Assembly (NCBI GenBank): GCA_027605045.1
Contig: JAQFWX010000063.1
Location: 62,001-126,000 of the forward strand
Source: Phallus indusiatus
Lineage: Eukaryota; Basidiomycota; Agaricomycetes; Phallales; Phallaceae
DNA length: 64,000 bases
Reading direction: 5' to 3'
Below the pieces are notes generated by a model. That model made no database searches, had not been told where the DNA came from, and saw nothing but the letters and a program-made list of their open reading frames with translations. Position numbers and translations under genes: made by a program. Positions 24,358 through 36,292 of this stretch are shown in pieces (the stretch's first letter is position 1; every line of letters starts with the position of its first letter).

Positions 24358-26083
24358 ATGACCACTCTCGACTCACTACGGCCTGCGATCGCCATGTTGT
24401 TGGGGAAAGAAAACTTGAGCGCCAAACACCTAGCTCTCATCAGTGGTACCATCCTCACTTTCATAGTCTGCAGTTTCAAAATCTTTGGCAAACCCGACAA
24501 TGGAAAAGGCGCAAAAAGAGTACCTCTCGTCAAATACAGAATACCATGGTTAGGATCTGCTATTGAACTAGGCTCTGACCCAGATGGCGTGTTCAAAAGG
24601 GCTGCGTACGTTTGTTGGTTTTATAATCAAGTCTTCATTTAGTTTAATACCCGGGGCTTTGGGCAGAGCCACTTTCGGCCCAGTTTTCAGAATTCAAGCT
24701 GCTGGACGAGAATTTACTTACGTGACCGCACCGAATCTAATAAGTGCTATATATCGCGATTCCAAGACGTTCCAATTCACACCGATAAGGATAGAAATAA
24801 CCCACAAAATATTCGGTTCATCGCCCGCCTTAACCCAGGATCCAGTCTACTATGAAGATTATTATAAAGCTCATCATGAAGAGCTTTCTCCAATAAAAGT
24901 GGTTTCTGTTCTCCAGCGGTATGGTGCTTTTACTTACGAAGCCCTTCAAAAAGCCTTGGACAAATTGGATGATAATAGCGGTGCTACTAAACTCTCGTTT
25001 ATCAAACCGGCAGCATATGATGCAGCCGCTTATGCTTTCTTCGGGAAGGCCTTTCCCTCAGAGGAATCATACGAGCCATTCAAAACCTTTGACGAGGGAT
25101 TCCTGCTCCTACAAACAGATATACCACGTTTCTTCCTCAAAAAACCTATTCAAGCTAGAGAAAAACTCTTCAAACTCTTCGAAAATTATCTTTCAAACCC
25201 TCACGATGATTGTGCAGGAATAATGCACGCCATTGATACATTCGCCAACAAAGCCAATTGGGTATGGAGACACTTATATCAGCTTTTCCTTCCCTTTACT
25301 AATAGTATTTACCTGCTTTCATTACCCGTCACCAACGAACAGTCCCTACGGGATCAATGCGTTTCCATCCTGGGCGATCTCTGGGCTTTACAATCCAATG
25401 CCGTCCAAGCCGCATACTGGATCATAGCCCTCCAACTCCAACGCCCCGAAGGACTATCACATCTAATCAAAGAAATTGACACCGCCCGAACAGAGTGGCT
25501 CAAAAATAACTCTACCACCAACGACGAAACACGCTGTCAATGGATTCTCGACAGCCCATTACCACTTCTCACATCAACTATCCAAGAGATCCTACGATAC
25601 GCTACAATGTCATTCTCAATCCGAATCGTCGAAAAGGAAACTGTTCTTGGAGGGTATTACATTCCGAAAGGAGATTACCTTATCTGTAATACGAGACTTG
25701 TCCATCTAGACGGGGATATTCACTCGGATTCCACCGAATTTATCCCGGACAGGTACATGAGATCTACCAAATTTACCAAAGACGGACGTACCGTTCCAAA
25801 TCATACAATACCTTTTGGAGGGGGAGTTTCAATGTGCGAGGGAAGGTACGTATATCAAAGTCCTTCCCTATGTTACATCTGAAACACAAATTCCTTTATT
25901 TGCAGACATTTTGCTCAGGGCGAGCTAAAAGTTTTTATCGCCCTCCTTCTAACGCTCGCAACAATAGAAATTGACCCATCGTCCTCCGAACGTCCGAAAT
26001 TTAACTATTCGCATATGGGTACTGGTATGATACCACCAGTAGGAGATTTCCCCATCCGTGTAACAAGACGCGCCGGCATATGA
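24358..26083 (+). CDS. Cytochrome P450, tandem copy 1
   Basis: Four exons (24358-24605, 24667-25261, 25343-25845, 25906-26083) give 507 residues. An N-terminal hydrophobic anchor (LALISGTILTFIVCSF) indicates an ER membrane protein. The K-helix ExxR is EILR. The PERF-like segment is FIPDRYM. The heme loop FGGGVSMCEGR (F-x-x-G-x-x-x-C-x-G) is split by the last intron. The I-helix reads LWALQSNAVQAAYW: the usual A-G-x-[DE]-T is replaced by an Asn-containing stretch, as in CYP7/CYP8-like P450s. The substrate is unknown. The 81-nt second intron has no stop and keeps frame, so the unspliced frame also reads through. Unlike copies 2 and 3, it lacks an intron between YRDSK and TFQF. Confidence 0.88.
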
Positions 26084-26619
26084 ACTCTCACTGAAAACAT
26101 TAAATACCAAATCGTGTGTATGGATAATTAATTTTGATATCGCAATGAATGACAGACACACATATCTGTTTCAATGTTTCTGGAAAGAAACATGGGGAGA
26201 TTCAGAATTATAGGGTACTTGGAAGTTTGGAATCAAAGTATTTGTATCATCCAAAGGGAACTGGAAATAATAAATCGCAGGCATACGATTTGACATACGT
26301 ACACTATCTTTTCAATTTGAGAACAGGGACAACTCGCAAAGAGAGCACTGTTCGTGCCGATTCAGAGGGACGGCACGGAGGTCATTATCGACATCTAATT
26401 CGACGCTGCGAGAGTTGAGTTAAACGGCTTTTGTTGTCCGCAACACCACGCAACACCACGCGAGCAACGAGATCGACCTAAAATTTGATGTCACAGGTCC
26501 CCGTCAGGACTCCGTCCAGCTGAAGCCGCAATGGTCCTGACCGGCTCCTTTTCAAGCTCAAGGGTATTTTTCTCCCTCATTACCCTGTCCTGCACTGAGC
26601 CAGTGGAAGATCGGGGAAA
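26084..26619. other. Spacer between P450 copies 1 and 2
   Basis: No gene is seen. A tandem CAACACCACG duplication lies near 26440. The last 30 bases resemble the leader of copy 3 (AAGATCGGGGAAA before the ATG versus AAGATCGAGAAAGGA). Confidence 0.5.
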
Positions 26620-28400
26620 ATGTCCTTCTTCGAATTCGCCTCATCTTGGACCGTTAATGTCATCAAAGATAACGCGCAGCTCATAGCGATCGCCGGCGGT
26701 ATCGTCGTTTTTATTGCCTACAACGCCCGGAACCGAACGGATACCAGTGCAAAAAGAGCACCTCTCGTCAGATATACGATTCCATGGTTGGGTTCCGCTT
26801 TGGAATTAGGGAAAAATCCAGATGGTCTGTTTCAAAAGGCTACGTACGTCAATGAATTAAACTGTATCGTGTCTTGTTCCTTATTTAAGACTCGCCGTGT
26901 TCGATATCATAGAGCCACCTTTGGCCCAGTTTTCAGAGTTTGTGCTGCCGGACGCGAATATACTTATATCACCTCACCAGAGCTAATAAGTTCCGTATAC
27001 CGCGATCATAAGGTGTGTTCACCGCCCAACCCAATTCGTGCGCGCACGCGCTCATCACCTTCGAATATTGGCCTAGACATTCTCAAAGGATGCCATAACC
27101 TCAGAAATGACTGAAAAAATATTCGGCGCATCACATACAATGTCCCAAGACCCAACGTATCTCGAAGATTATTTCAAAACTCATCATCAGCAACTTTCTG
27201 CAACAAGCTCAGCCGTCATTCTTCGACGTTATGGCGCTTTTACCTACCAAGCCCTTCAAAATGTCTTGGATAAGCTGACGCTGAATGACAACAACACTAC
27301 AGGGCTTTCGTTTATAAAAGCACCAGCATATGAAGCAGGCGCGTACGCTTTATTCGGTAACACCTTTCCCTCAAAAGAATCGTACGAACCATTTAAAATA
27401 TTTGATAACGGTTTCTTACTTCTGCAAACCGGATTACCGCGTTTTCTCCTCAAGAAGCCTCTCCAAGCGAGAGAAAAGCTCATCGAAATATTTGAGAAAT
27501 ATATCTCTAGTCCCCTTGATGAACGTGCAGCGGTAGTTGACGTCAGCTGTGAAATTGCCAGTAGAGCTAATTGGGTGCGGAGACTTATTATTATCCCCCG
27601 ACTCATTTTTTTCCCGGACTCATTGGAGTGTTAATGTTTTGTGTAGTCTCTCAGGGATCAGGCCGTCGCACTTTTAGGCGAACTCTGGGGTTCACAATCC
27701 AACTCCATTCAAGCTGTATTTTGGATAATAGCCCTCCAACTGCAACGTCCCGAAGGACTCACAAAGCTCATCGAAGAAATCGACACCGCAAGGAACAACT
27801 GGCTCAAAAACAATCCTACTACTACTACTAAAGACGAATCACATTGTCAATGGATTTTCGACAGTTCGTTTCCACTTCTCACTTCAACTATCCAAGAAAG
27901 CCTTCGATATGCTACAATGTCGTTCTCGATTCGTCTCGCTGAAAAGGACACCGTCCTTGGAGGGTACTTTATTCCAAAGGGAGATTATATCATTTGTAAT
28001 TCGAGGCTTGTACACCTGGATGAGGATATTCATCCAGATTCTGCCGAGTTTATTCCGGACAGGTACATGAACCAAACTAAATTTACGAAAGGCGGGCGTA
28101 CTGTTCCGAATCACACGATACCCTTTGGAGGAGGTGCATCAGTATGCCATGGAAGGTACGCCGTTTGAGACCATATTAACAACTTTGATCTCTGGATTGT
28201 GATTGACATTATGAATTTCTTGCAGACATTTAGCCCAAGGCGAACTGAAAGTTTTTATCGCTCTGCTATTAACACTAGCAACGATAGAAATTGACCCTGC
28301 ATCTTCCGAACGACCCCGATTCAACTATGCACAAATGGGCACCGGAATTATTCCACCCATAGGAGATCTCTCGGTGCGCGTAACTAAACGCGCCACTTAA
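26620..28400 (+). CDS. Cytochrome P450, tandem copy 2
   Basis: Five exons (26620-26843, 26913-27012, 27077-27574, 27647-28155, 28226-28400) give 501 residues. The fold landmarks are the same as in copy 1: anchor helix (LIAIAGGIVVFIAY), IPWLGSALELG, ESLR as ExxR, FIPDRYM and the heme loop FGGGASVCHGR. The I-helix reads LWGSQSNSIQAVFW, again without the acid-Thr pair. The linker before CHWIFD contains a (Thr)4 run from an ACT repeat. The 64-nt intron after YRDHK is shared with copy 3. No frame break was found, so it should be functional. It is probably the result of local duplication with its neighbours, and the substrate cannot be inferred. Confidence 0.88.
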
Positions 28401-28731
28401 ATAATGATTATAATTAATATTCATATTGGGTATCAGTTGTGTATTTATATGATTTATACATTGTATGTAATGCTTTTGGAGAAAAAATTCCTGAGCCGAC
28501 AGTGAAGAGTGAATAAGGTCCCACCATTGACACTCACAAGACGATAATTAGGTTCTCGGGCTCAACTTCAACTGTCTGTGTCCGCGCCTGACTAATCACG
28601 CAAATCCCGCGGCCTAACTTGCTGATAGCCTATTGGCAGCTATTCCCGGATATTTCGACGTCTACGTAGTAACATGGCACAATGGTCTATTTATCTCCTT
28701 CCTTCTCCCAATTTGAAAGATCGAGAAAGGA
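28401..28731. other. Spacer between P450 copies 2 and 3
   Basis: No gene. AT-rich 3' flank of copy 2, then the presumed promoter of copy 3, which shares short blocks with that of copy 2 (for example CAATGGTC about 50-90 bases before the ATG). Confidence 0.5.
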
Positions 28732-30508
28732 ATGGATTTCTTCGATCCATCCTCATCCGTCACTCAGCTAGCAAAAGATAATACACGATTACTAGCCATC
28801 GCCGGTGGAATCGTCGCTTTCGTTGTCTACAGGCTTACTACGCGGAGCGTTCATACTAATACCCGAACAGGCGCAAAAAGAGCACCTCTCGTCAGATATG
28901 CGATTCCATGGGTCGGATCTGCTATAGAATTGGGAAAGGATCCAGATGGTCTGTTTAGAAAAGCGACGTACGTCAACGTACTGTGAACGTTACTGAAGTC
29001 CTCACCCTCTCCGGTTCCTGCTCGCGTAGAGCCACATTAGGCCCAGTTTTCAGAATTCTTGCTATAGGACGCGAGATAACTTATATTACCACACCAGAGC
29101 TAATAAGTGCCGTCTATCGCGACTCCAAGGTATATACTTATTACGTATATTAATACGTATGTTGCAGCACCCTTCATATCTGACACTTTGGCATTTTCCG
29201 CGCAACTAGACATTTCAACAGCATCCAATATCCATCGACATATCCGAGAAAATATTCGGAGCATCGCCCACTCTATGTCGGGAAGAAGGATACTTTGAAG
29301 ACTATTTCAAAGTGCACCACCAACACCTTTCTTCAACGAACCTGACTCCCGTTCTTCAACGATATGGTACTTTTACATACGAAGCTCTCCAGGAAACCCT
29401 GAATAATTTGGACAATGGGGGTATCACTGGGCTCTCAGCGTTTATCAAACCACCAGCGTATGACGCAGCCGCTTACGCTTTCTTCGGCAAGACGTTTCCC
29501 TCGAGAGAATCATACGAGCCATTTAAAGCATTCGATGAAGGATTCTTGCTATTACAGACCTCAATCCCGCATTTCTTATTGAAGAAAGCTATTCAAGGCA
29601 GAGAGAAACTTATCAAAATTCTCGAGGCGTATCTCTCGGCTCCTCACGATGTTGAACGTTCTGGATTAATCGACGCCATAATTCACGTTGCCAGTAGAAC
29701 AAACTGGGTATGAGCATCTCCCATGATTGTGTCAGCGTATTTCACTCACTATCGTTAATATATAACAGCCTTTGAGGGAAAGAGCCGTTGCGCTCCTAGG
29801 CGATCTCTGGCCTCTCCAAGCGAACGCCATCCAAGCCGCATTCTGGATTTTAAGCCTCCAACTTCAAAGACCCGAGGGACTCATCAATCTCGTTAAAGAA
29901 ATCGACGCCGTCCGAACCGCCTGGCTCGAAAATAATCCCACCACCCAAGACGAAACACATTGTCAATGGATTCTTGACGGCTCATTTCCACTTCTCACAT
30001 CAACTATCCAAGAAGGTCTTCGATATGCTACAACGTCGTTCTCGATTCGTGTCGTTGAGAAAGACACCGTTCTTGGAGGCTACTTCATTCCAAAGGGAGA
30101 TCAGGTTGTTTGTAATACGAGACTTACACATTTTGATGAAGATATTCATCCAAACTCTACCGAGTTTATCCCGGATCGGTACATGAACAATCCGAAATTC
30201 ATGAAAGAAGGACGTACTGTTCCTAATCACACAATGCCCTTTGGAGGGGGTATATCAATTTGCGGGGGAAGGTACGCCATTGACCATTGATGAATCTAAC
30301 GAAAAAGGAATTTGTTGAAACTGTGTTCGATAGACATTTTGCCCAAGGCGAACTGAAAATTTTCATTGCTATATTGCTAACACTTGCAACGATAGAAATC
30401 GACCCCTCGTCTTCCGAACGGCCGCGATTTAACTGGACACGCATTGGTGCTGGTGTTCTCCATCATCTAGGAGATCTTTCCGTGCGGGTGACGAAGCGCG
30501 AAGTTTAG
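28732..30508 (+). CDS. Cytochrome P450, tandem copy 3
   Basis: Five exons (28732-28967, 29030-29129, 29210-29707, 29769-30271, 30334-30508) give 503 residues with exon boundaries at the same positions as copy 2. Membrane anchor at the N-terminus (LLAIAGGIVAFVVY), ExxR as EGLR, FIPDRYM, and heme loop FGGGISICGGR with the Cys ligand. The I-helix is LWPLQANAIQAAFW. The reading frame is intact throughout. It belongs to the same family as copies 1 and 2. All three keep the heme-thiolate apparatus, so differences in substrate rather than loss of function are likely. Confidence 0.88.
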
Positions 30509-31472
30509 ATCAAACATACGGACCGAGCTTGATTATATAGAATTATCAATCAGGGGGCGTATATATTTATTTATTTATTGATTGATTACAGATTGTATGT
30601 TCTTTATACGAAAGAAATTGTATACACGCGCGGCTTGCGTTAGGAAAGTTGCCATGGAAAGAAAATTGCCAAAGACTGGCAAGAAACCAAATCAAATTCA
30701 CGTAAGTACGGACAGTTCGATATCATGCGAAGCGCGTCAATCTGCCACAAATTGAATTTCTAAACCGTATCAATCATTTCATAGTAAAAATTCGCATCAG
30801 GCATGGGCTGTTTAAAGAAGGGGACTTATGGCAAAAGTGTATCAACTATGCTCGGATCGAATCACCGCGAATCCTGGGGACTACTTCCCTAGTAAGAGCC
30901 CGCCAGCATTATTCCCGTTAATTTGCATCTGCATATTTGTGCATATATGCATGCAACCATATGACGAGGCACAAATTATTCATAAATTCTGAACTGCACT
31001 GTACTGTACTGTAAGAGACTATGATTTATGATTTTGTGAGATTGCGAAGTGAGCTCAAGAACTGGCTTTGAGGTCATGTATGTACGTTGCACAATTTAGC
31101 TATGCGACTAGGGCACGAAATTTAGATCAAGAAATAACTTTATAAGGATTGTTGAGAAGGGAGGGGGGGGGGGGGTAAATATTATTTATCGTGAATTGCG
31201 TGTCAGAAGAAAATCATGCCTATGTATATACATATGAAATGCAATTGGAAGGCCAATGTGAAAGGAATTTGCAAAGAAATGGGAGAAGTCAAAGAAGATG
31301 ATATAAAGACATCACAGGTGGTAAAAATAAAACACAAAAAAAGAACTTTATAAACGGTGTCCGCGATAATGTAAAGTTCAAATACTATGTACCTCTACTA
31401 CGACAAATATGTCAACGCGAACCTTCCGAAGAAGAAAGAGCCAAACAAACAAACATCATGACCATCGCATCA
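30509..31472. other. Intergenic region with a poly-G tract
   Basis: Convergent 3' ends of the P450 and the low-complexity gene. It is AT-rich and contains a 13-G homopolymer at 31163-31175. No gene is seen. Confidence 0.55.
31163..31175 (+). repeat. Poly-G run (13 nt)
   Basis: Homopolymer seen directly. Its length should be treated as approximate because such runs are error-prone in sequencing. Confidence 0.8.
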
Positions 31473-34400
31473 TCATCTTGGAATAACTTCCAAGAACCTC
31501 TTCAAAACACTCTTTTGCCCATACTTGGCATTAAACTCTTCAAGACCAGCCATATCAAGTATCTTTTTCTTCTGAATTCTTTCACGAAGCAGTTCCTTGT
31601 CGGCTGCTGTCCACTCGGTCTGGTATTCTTGTTGTTTAGAAGGCTCAGGGGTACGTTTCGAGTCGGACTTGGACTGAGTCTGGAGTTGAGGTTGAGGTTG
31701 AGGCTGAGGCTGAGGAGATGTCGCAGGCTTTTTATTCCCACCCCCATCCTCTTTCTCCTGTTCTTGTGGTGCCGAAGGTGGAAGTTCGCGCTGCAGCTGA
31801 AGCAAATACTGCAACGCATTATTGACATCAACGTTTTCATCACCACCACCATTTCGCGAACTTTGTCGTTTCTGTTGCTTTTGCGATAATTCCTGTGCTT
31901 CTTTTTTCTCTTTCTCTTTCTCCTTCTCTTTCTCCTTCTCCTTCTCTTTCTCCTTCTCCTTCTCCTTCTCTTTCTCCTTCTCCTTCTCCTTTTCATTTCC
32001 TTTGATCTGTCCGTATTGAGCCTGACTCTTTCGCCACGACACCAAAGGCTGCGGACGACTAGCCTGAAATTCAACCCGTTGCCGAAGAACCGCCTCAATG
32101 GCGTCAATCCCATCACGCCGACCAACAGCAGCAGCAGCAGCACTGACTTCGCGCTTCGGAGGTGCGGGTGCGGAAACCGAAACAGCAACAGAAGGTCTAG
32201 GAGGGGTGGTATCCGACGGACTCGTAACAACGGTCATAACAGTGACTCGTTCCATTCCTTCCGTTGCTGCGTCTACATCGGCATCTTCTGCTTCTACTTC
32301 TTCTTCTGCTACTGCTGCCGCTCCTTCTCCAGGTCCTTTTTCAGGGATAACTAACTTCCCAACATCGTTTTTACTGGGAGAAGAAGGCTGGGATGACGAT
32401 GGAAAATACAGAGGAGGGGATGCTTCAGGTTGTAGTTGTGGTTGCTGGGAGCTAAGCCTTGGATGAGAAGCAGAAGAATACTGATCTGATTTGAAATGAG
32501 AGGAAGTAGCCGTTGTTATTTGAGACAACTGAGACCGTTTCTGTGCCCGTTCAACCGGTTTTGGTTTCTGCTCCTGTTTCTGCTTCCTCTGCTTCTGCTT
32601 GTGGCCTTGATCAAGGTTATGATTAGCAGGCGTGTGTGCGCGTGTATCCCTTTCCGCAATTCTGGAAGAAGCTATTTCACCACTAGAATCGACCATTTCA
32701 ACGTCAACATCAACATCGACGACAGGGTTCTTCTGTCGAGCAGAAATTTTTATATCTTCATTTCTCACTCCTTGAGCCTGAGCACGACCACTACGAACAC
32801 GGGACTGCATCTGAATCGACGACGTCTGAACCGAAGCCTGACGGGGCACATTCACCATTGACACATTCTGTCGACCATCACCGCCACCCACAAAATGCTG
32901 GTGCAATGTCGTCGCAGCCATATCGACATCGACATCGACAGTCCCAACACTCTTATCTTTTTTCTTCGGCGACATCGATTTTGACTTCGACCTCTGAAAC
33001 CTTTTCAAAACGCTCCTCGCATCATCATATCTCCCCATATCCATTAACCGTCTGTACTCCTCCGCACGCGTTCCAACGGGCGGCGTGAACTCTCCTTCAC
33101 CTTCACCTTCTTCTTTCTCCACAGTCCTTTTATCCACAGAACTAGGATACTGGTATAATAAATTGCGATTCGGAGAAAGACGGGGTGCATAATGTGAGCG
33201 AAGTGAGTCAGCATAAGGTGAAAGAAACGGAGCAAGGTCGGTGTTGGTATAATGTGGATGAGGATGGTGTTGTTGTTCAATACGACGAGGATCTGCGTAT
33301 GGGTGAGAGAGGTAATGATGGTGCTGCTGCTCATCGCGGACGTCACTCCATCTAGGTCGTTTAGCAGGTCTTTTCTCCCGTTCCCGTTCCCGTTCTTGTT
33401 CTTGTTCCCATTCACTCACTTCTTCTTCTTCCACTTCCTCCTCCTCCTCTTCTTCTTCCACTTCCATCACCTCTTCTTCTTCCTCTTCTTCTTCCTCCTT
33501 ACCCCCACCGCCAACAATAGAATGTTCGGCAAATTCAGCAGCCTGCCTCATACCAAGCAACAACCGATCAGTCTCCTCAATATCGCCATTGCACTTCAAC
33601 CACGCGCGTTTCACCGTATGATTCGCAAACCCGTGATTAAGCTCCATTTTCTTAAACACCATCTCCAGTCCGTTCTCGAACAGGAGCTCAATCGACCGAA
33701 GAGAGAGCTGACGGACGGATACTCGATCTCGATCTGAGTGTGGCGGAATCAAGGAGTGTGTGTTATCGTGAAGATGGGTGGAAGAACGTCGACGATGATG
33801 ACGTCGAGAAGAGACAGAAGTTTGGAGTTTTTTAGCTATTGAAGAAAGAAGTTTGTTTTCGAGGTTGGTAGTAGTAGTAGAAGAGGAAGTCGTTGTAGTA
33901 TTTGAATGACGACGGGAATGACCACCGAGCGACACACGACTTTGTCTTGGTTTTTTGAACGCTCCGTGCAGCACAACAGATCTCGACGCACCCGCACCCG
34001 CACTCGCCCTTGACGCCGCCACAGGATCAGGTAACGCGTCTCGAGCCTCCTGGTTACGAGCACGAGTCCGAGCCTGCGGAGCAGTACTATGCCTACGAGA
34101 ATTCAAATTCGCAGCAGAAGGCGAAAACGACATGGTCTTTTGAAAAAGCTTGGAGACGAGATCGATATGGGGTAAATCTTGTGAAGGTGCACCGGAATGG
34201 GAAGCATGAGCGTATCCGGGAAAAGTGCGCCGACGACGGAGTCTCTCCAGTTCTGCATGTCTGGAGGGATCTCTGCTGGTGCTGGCTCGTGTTGGAGAGC
34301 TGGGTATTGTCTTTCCTACGCTCGATGCTCTCATATTAGAAGCCGTTTTGAGCGTGTAGGCCTTTGTCGTAGTCGTAGGATCATAGCTCGCGCCTGCTAA

Positions 34401-34883
34401 TGTTTTGGCATCAGCGACGACACTTTTCACGACAAAAATATCGTCCGAATTGTCGTTTTCCTTAAGACGGCCTTTTCCCTTATCAACCCGAGACGTCGTG
34501 AGCGAATGAGTATGGTTTGCCGTCGCTGCGGAGCTAGCCCCAGAATGACTATTCCCATCTCCCAATTTGCGTTTTTTGCTGTGATTCACTGGAACGTTGG
34601 TGACAGTAGTAATGACAGATGCCTTCTGATTAGTCTTAGATGAGACAGCGACGCCGGAAGCTCCGGTTCCAGCTCCGGTTTTGGTAGCATGCGCAGTACC
34701 TCCAAGTCGTTCACGAACGCGGTCTACATTTCGAAATGAGAGCCGTTCCTTTGGAAACCCGTGGACAATGGAACCGAATTGCGATCGCTGTTGGAAAGTT
34801 TCGGACGGGCGCGACGGCGGACTTGGGGGCGGAGGCGTTGTCATGAAAGGGTCTGGCTCAGAACTTGGGTCTGAAGAGGGCAT
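31473..34883 (-). CDS. Large low-complexity charged protein, unrecognised
   Basis: An intronless frame of 1,136 residues. The N-terminal ~360 residues are Ser/Thr/Pro/Arg-rich and look disordered. Around residues 395-450 is a short ordered segment (SIELLFENGLEMVFKKM, then VKRAWLKCNGDIEETDRLL) whose spacing resembles a UBA/CUE-like three-helix bundle (weak inference). A Glu run follows at about 460-490, then basic Gln/Lys-rich stretches and an alternating Lys-Glu tract at about 963-993, predicted as a stable single alpha-helix. The C-terminus (residues ~1090-1136) is helical and conserved-looking: WTAADKELLRERI and LEEFNAKYGQKSVLKRFL. Composition suggests a nuclear scaffold or chromatin protein, but no function can be assigned. 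Confidence 0.7.
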   Translation of the reverse strand: MPSSDPSSEPDPFMTTPPPPSPPSRPSETFQQRSQFGSIVHGFPKERLSFRNVDRVRERLGGTAHATKTGAGTGASGVAVSSKTNQKASVITTVTNVPVNHSKKRKLGDGNSHSGASSAATANHTHSLTTSRVDKGKGRLKENDNSDDIFVVKSVVADAKTLAGASYDPTTTTKAYTLKTASNMRASSVGKTIPSSPTRASTSRDPSRHAELERLRRRRTFPGYAHASHSGAPSQDLPHIDLVSKLFQKTMSFSPSAANLNSRRHSTAPQARTRARNQEARDALPDPVAASRASAGAGASRSVVLHGAFKKPRQSRVSLGGHSRRHSNTTTTSSSTTTTNLENKLLSSIAKKLQTSVSSRRHHRRRSSTHLHDNTHSLIPPHSDRDRVSVRQLSLRSIELLFENGLEMVFKKMELNHGFANHTVKRAWLKCNGDIEETDRLLLGMRQAAEFAEHSIVGGGGKEEEEEEEEEVMEVEEEEEEEEVEEEEVSEWEQEQEREREREKRPAKRPRWSDVRDEQQHHHYLSHPYADPRRIEQQHHPHPHYTNTDLAPFLSPYADSLRSHYAPRLSPNRNLLYQYPSSVDKRTVEKEEGEGEGEFTPPVGTRAEEYRRLMDMGRYDDARSVLKRFQRSKSKSMSPKKKDKSVGTVDVDVDMAATTLHQHFVGGGDGRQNVSMVNVPRQASVQTSSIQMQSRVRSGRAQAQGVRNEDIKISARQKNPVVDVDVDVEMVDSSGEIASSRIAERDTRAHTPANHNLDQGHKQKQRKQKQEQKPKPVERAQKRSQLSQITTATSSHFKSDQYSSASHPRLSSQQPQLQPEASPPLYFPSSSQPSSPSKNDVGKLVIPEKGPGEGAAAVAEEEVEAEDADVDAATEGMERVTVMTVVTSPSDTTPPRPSVAVSVSAPAPPKREVSAAAAAVGRRDGIDAIEAVLRQRVEFQASRPQPLVSWRKSQAQYGQIKGNEKEKEKEKEKEKEKEKEKEKEKEKEKEKEKKEAQELSQKQQKRQSSRNGGGDENVDVNNALQYLLQLQRELPPSAPQEQEKEDGGGNKKPATSPQPQPQPQPQLQTQSKSDSKRTPEPSKQQEYQTEWTAADKELLRERIQKKKILDMAGLEEFNAKYGQKSVLKRFLEVIPR
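31903..31994 (-). repeat. (GAGAAG)n-like repeat encoding alternating Lys-Glu
   Basis: On the plus strand this is an imperfect TTTCTC/CTTCTC hexamer array. On the minus strand it reads GAG/AAG codons in alternation, giving a Lys-Glu tract of about 30 residues. Its length may vary between strains. Confidence 0.8.
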
Positions 34884-36292
34884 AAGGAACGGGTATTATA
34901 CTTTGTGATGGTTAGATATTATATGATTGCTAATCGTTGCAAAAAGATAATTTACTTGTACTCGGTGTATGTTTTTTACTTGATTTTTGTTCCTCTTGAG
35001 TCGTTAAAATGTGATCGCCAATGACGATGCGTGACATGTTCGTGGTCACAAACCTGTGGGTCCTTGTTGACGCGATGAAGCGACCCATGGCTCTAGCAAA
35101 AGTTCATGAGAACAACAGCCATTCTGGTTCATTTGAAGTTATGCTCGTTTTTCGATGCAAACCATGGCCAAGAGATTGATTGTTAACGCCAGACAGATTC
35201 AGCCTTGAAGCCGATATCTCATATCAGTCAGAAAGGCCACAACAAATCATTACCGTCCGCGATGTCGCGCATATGACCCAAACTACGACTAGCTACTGGT
35301 CCTGTTTCGACATCAGTGGCTTGATTATCGTGCGTTCCGAAGGGCTGTGGCATATTTGGCATCCTATCCCGTATTCTCGAACAGACGGTTCGAGGTCTCA
35401 AGTTACTCACTAAGATGCGCGCGCGCATTCCTTTTAGGATTATCAACTTTTGGCAGCGTTGATTATGATAGCCACACCGCCGTTGAATGCGAAAAAAAAA
35501 GGGAGAAAAAAAAACAAGAAAAGGCTCCTTTGTTGCTGGACTGCCCTAAATTCCACCTCCTTTTCGTGAAGCGCGCAGTCCGTTTTCATGCACCAGCACC
35601 AACCTTAAAACAAGTGGGTGACAGCACAGATTCGCGCGTCAGTCCTAATTGCGAATTAACAAATGCCACACACCGCCCAAAAGCTTGCCTTTCGTGAGCG
35701 ATCGTTACCCGAATTCTTCCTCAGGCTGTGGGCTGCGTATGACCAGCACCTCATCTTGGATCTCTATGGGTATTTCATGGCCAAATTGATAATCCGAAGG
35801 CACACGACGCTGTGCGCGTGGCCATCATTCCTGGGGTTTTCAAATTTCAACGTTGACAGTTTACCTTTACAGTTTTATCAAATTCGACTTCGAGACTTGA
35901 AAAACCCCGGTGTACCCAGCCAAGATCTTTTTTCTCTCTATTTTAAGTAGACGATCATTAGCCTTGAAGGTTTTACCAGTTTTGACAGTTCGACATTTGA
36001 TTTGCAAGTGCTTAGCCGTCGCAGCCGCGCCGCACGTTTCCTCCTATGATCTAGTAGTGCCATGGCTGTGGCTATGGTCGTGTACATACACATGTACCGA
36101 CGTATCAAAAGATCCTATCGGTCACCGAGTAATATATATCCGATCTTCTGATTCCGGACATTTGAAAATTTCAAACAAGCCTTTGTTAGACAAAACTAGA
36201 ACTAGTCATACAATTTACACGAGCAGCCACGGGTATCATCTCTAGTGAACAAAAAAATAAGGAAGAACCAAGAATCAACAACCAGAAGGCCC
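34884..36292. other. Intergenic region
   Basis: No supported gene. Short frames at 35180-35950 and 35910-36245 lack motifs and splice structure. There is an A-run near 35490-35520. Confidence 0.5.

Noticed and set aside
24358..30508. A biosynthetic gene cluster around the P450 trio
   Set aside because: No terpene synthase, PKS, NRPS, transferase or pathway regulator flanks the three genes; neighbours are a phosphatase and a low-complexity protein, so only a tandem array is supported.
33252..33737. Plus-strand frame rich in Phe/Leu, looking like membrane segments
   Set aside because: It is the antisense shadow of the Glu/Lys-rich parts of the minus-strand gene: GAG/GAA/AAG codons read backwards give Leu, Phe and Ser.
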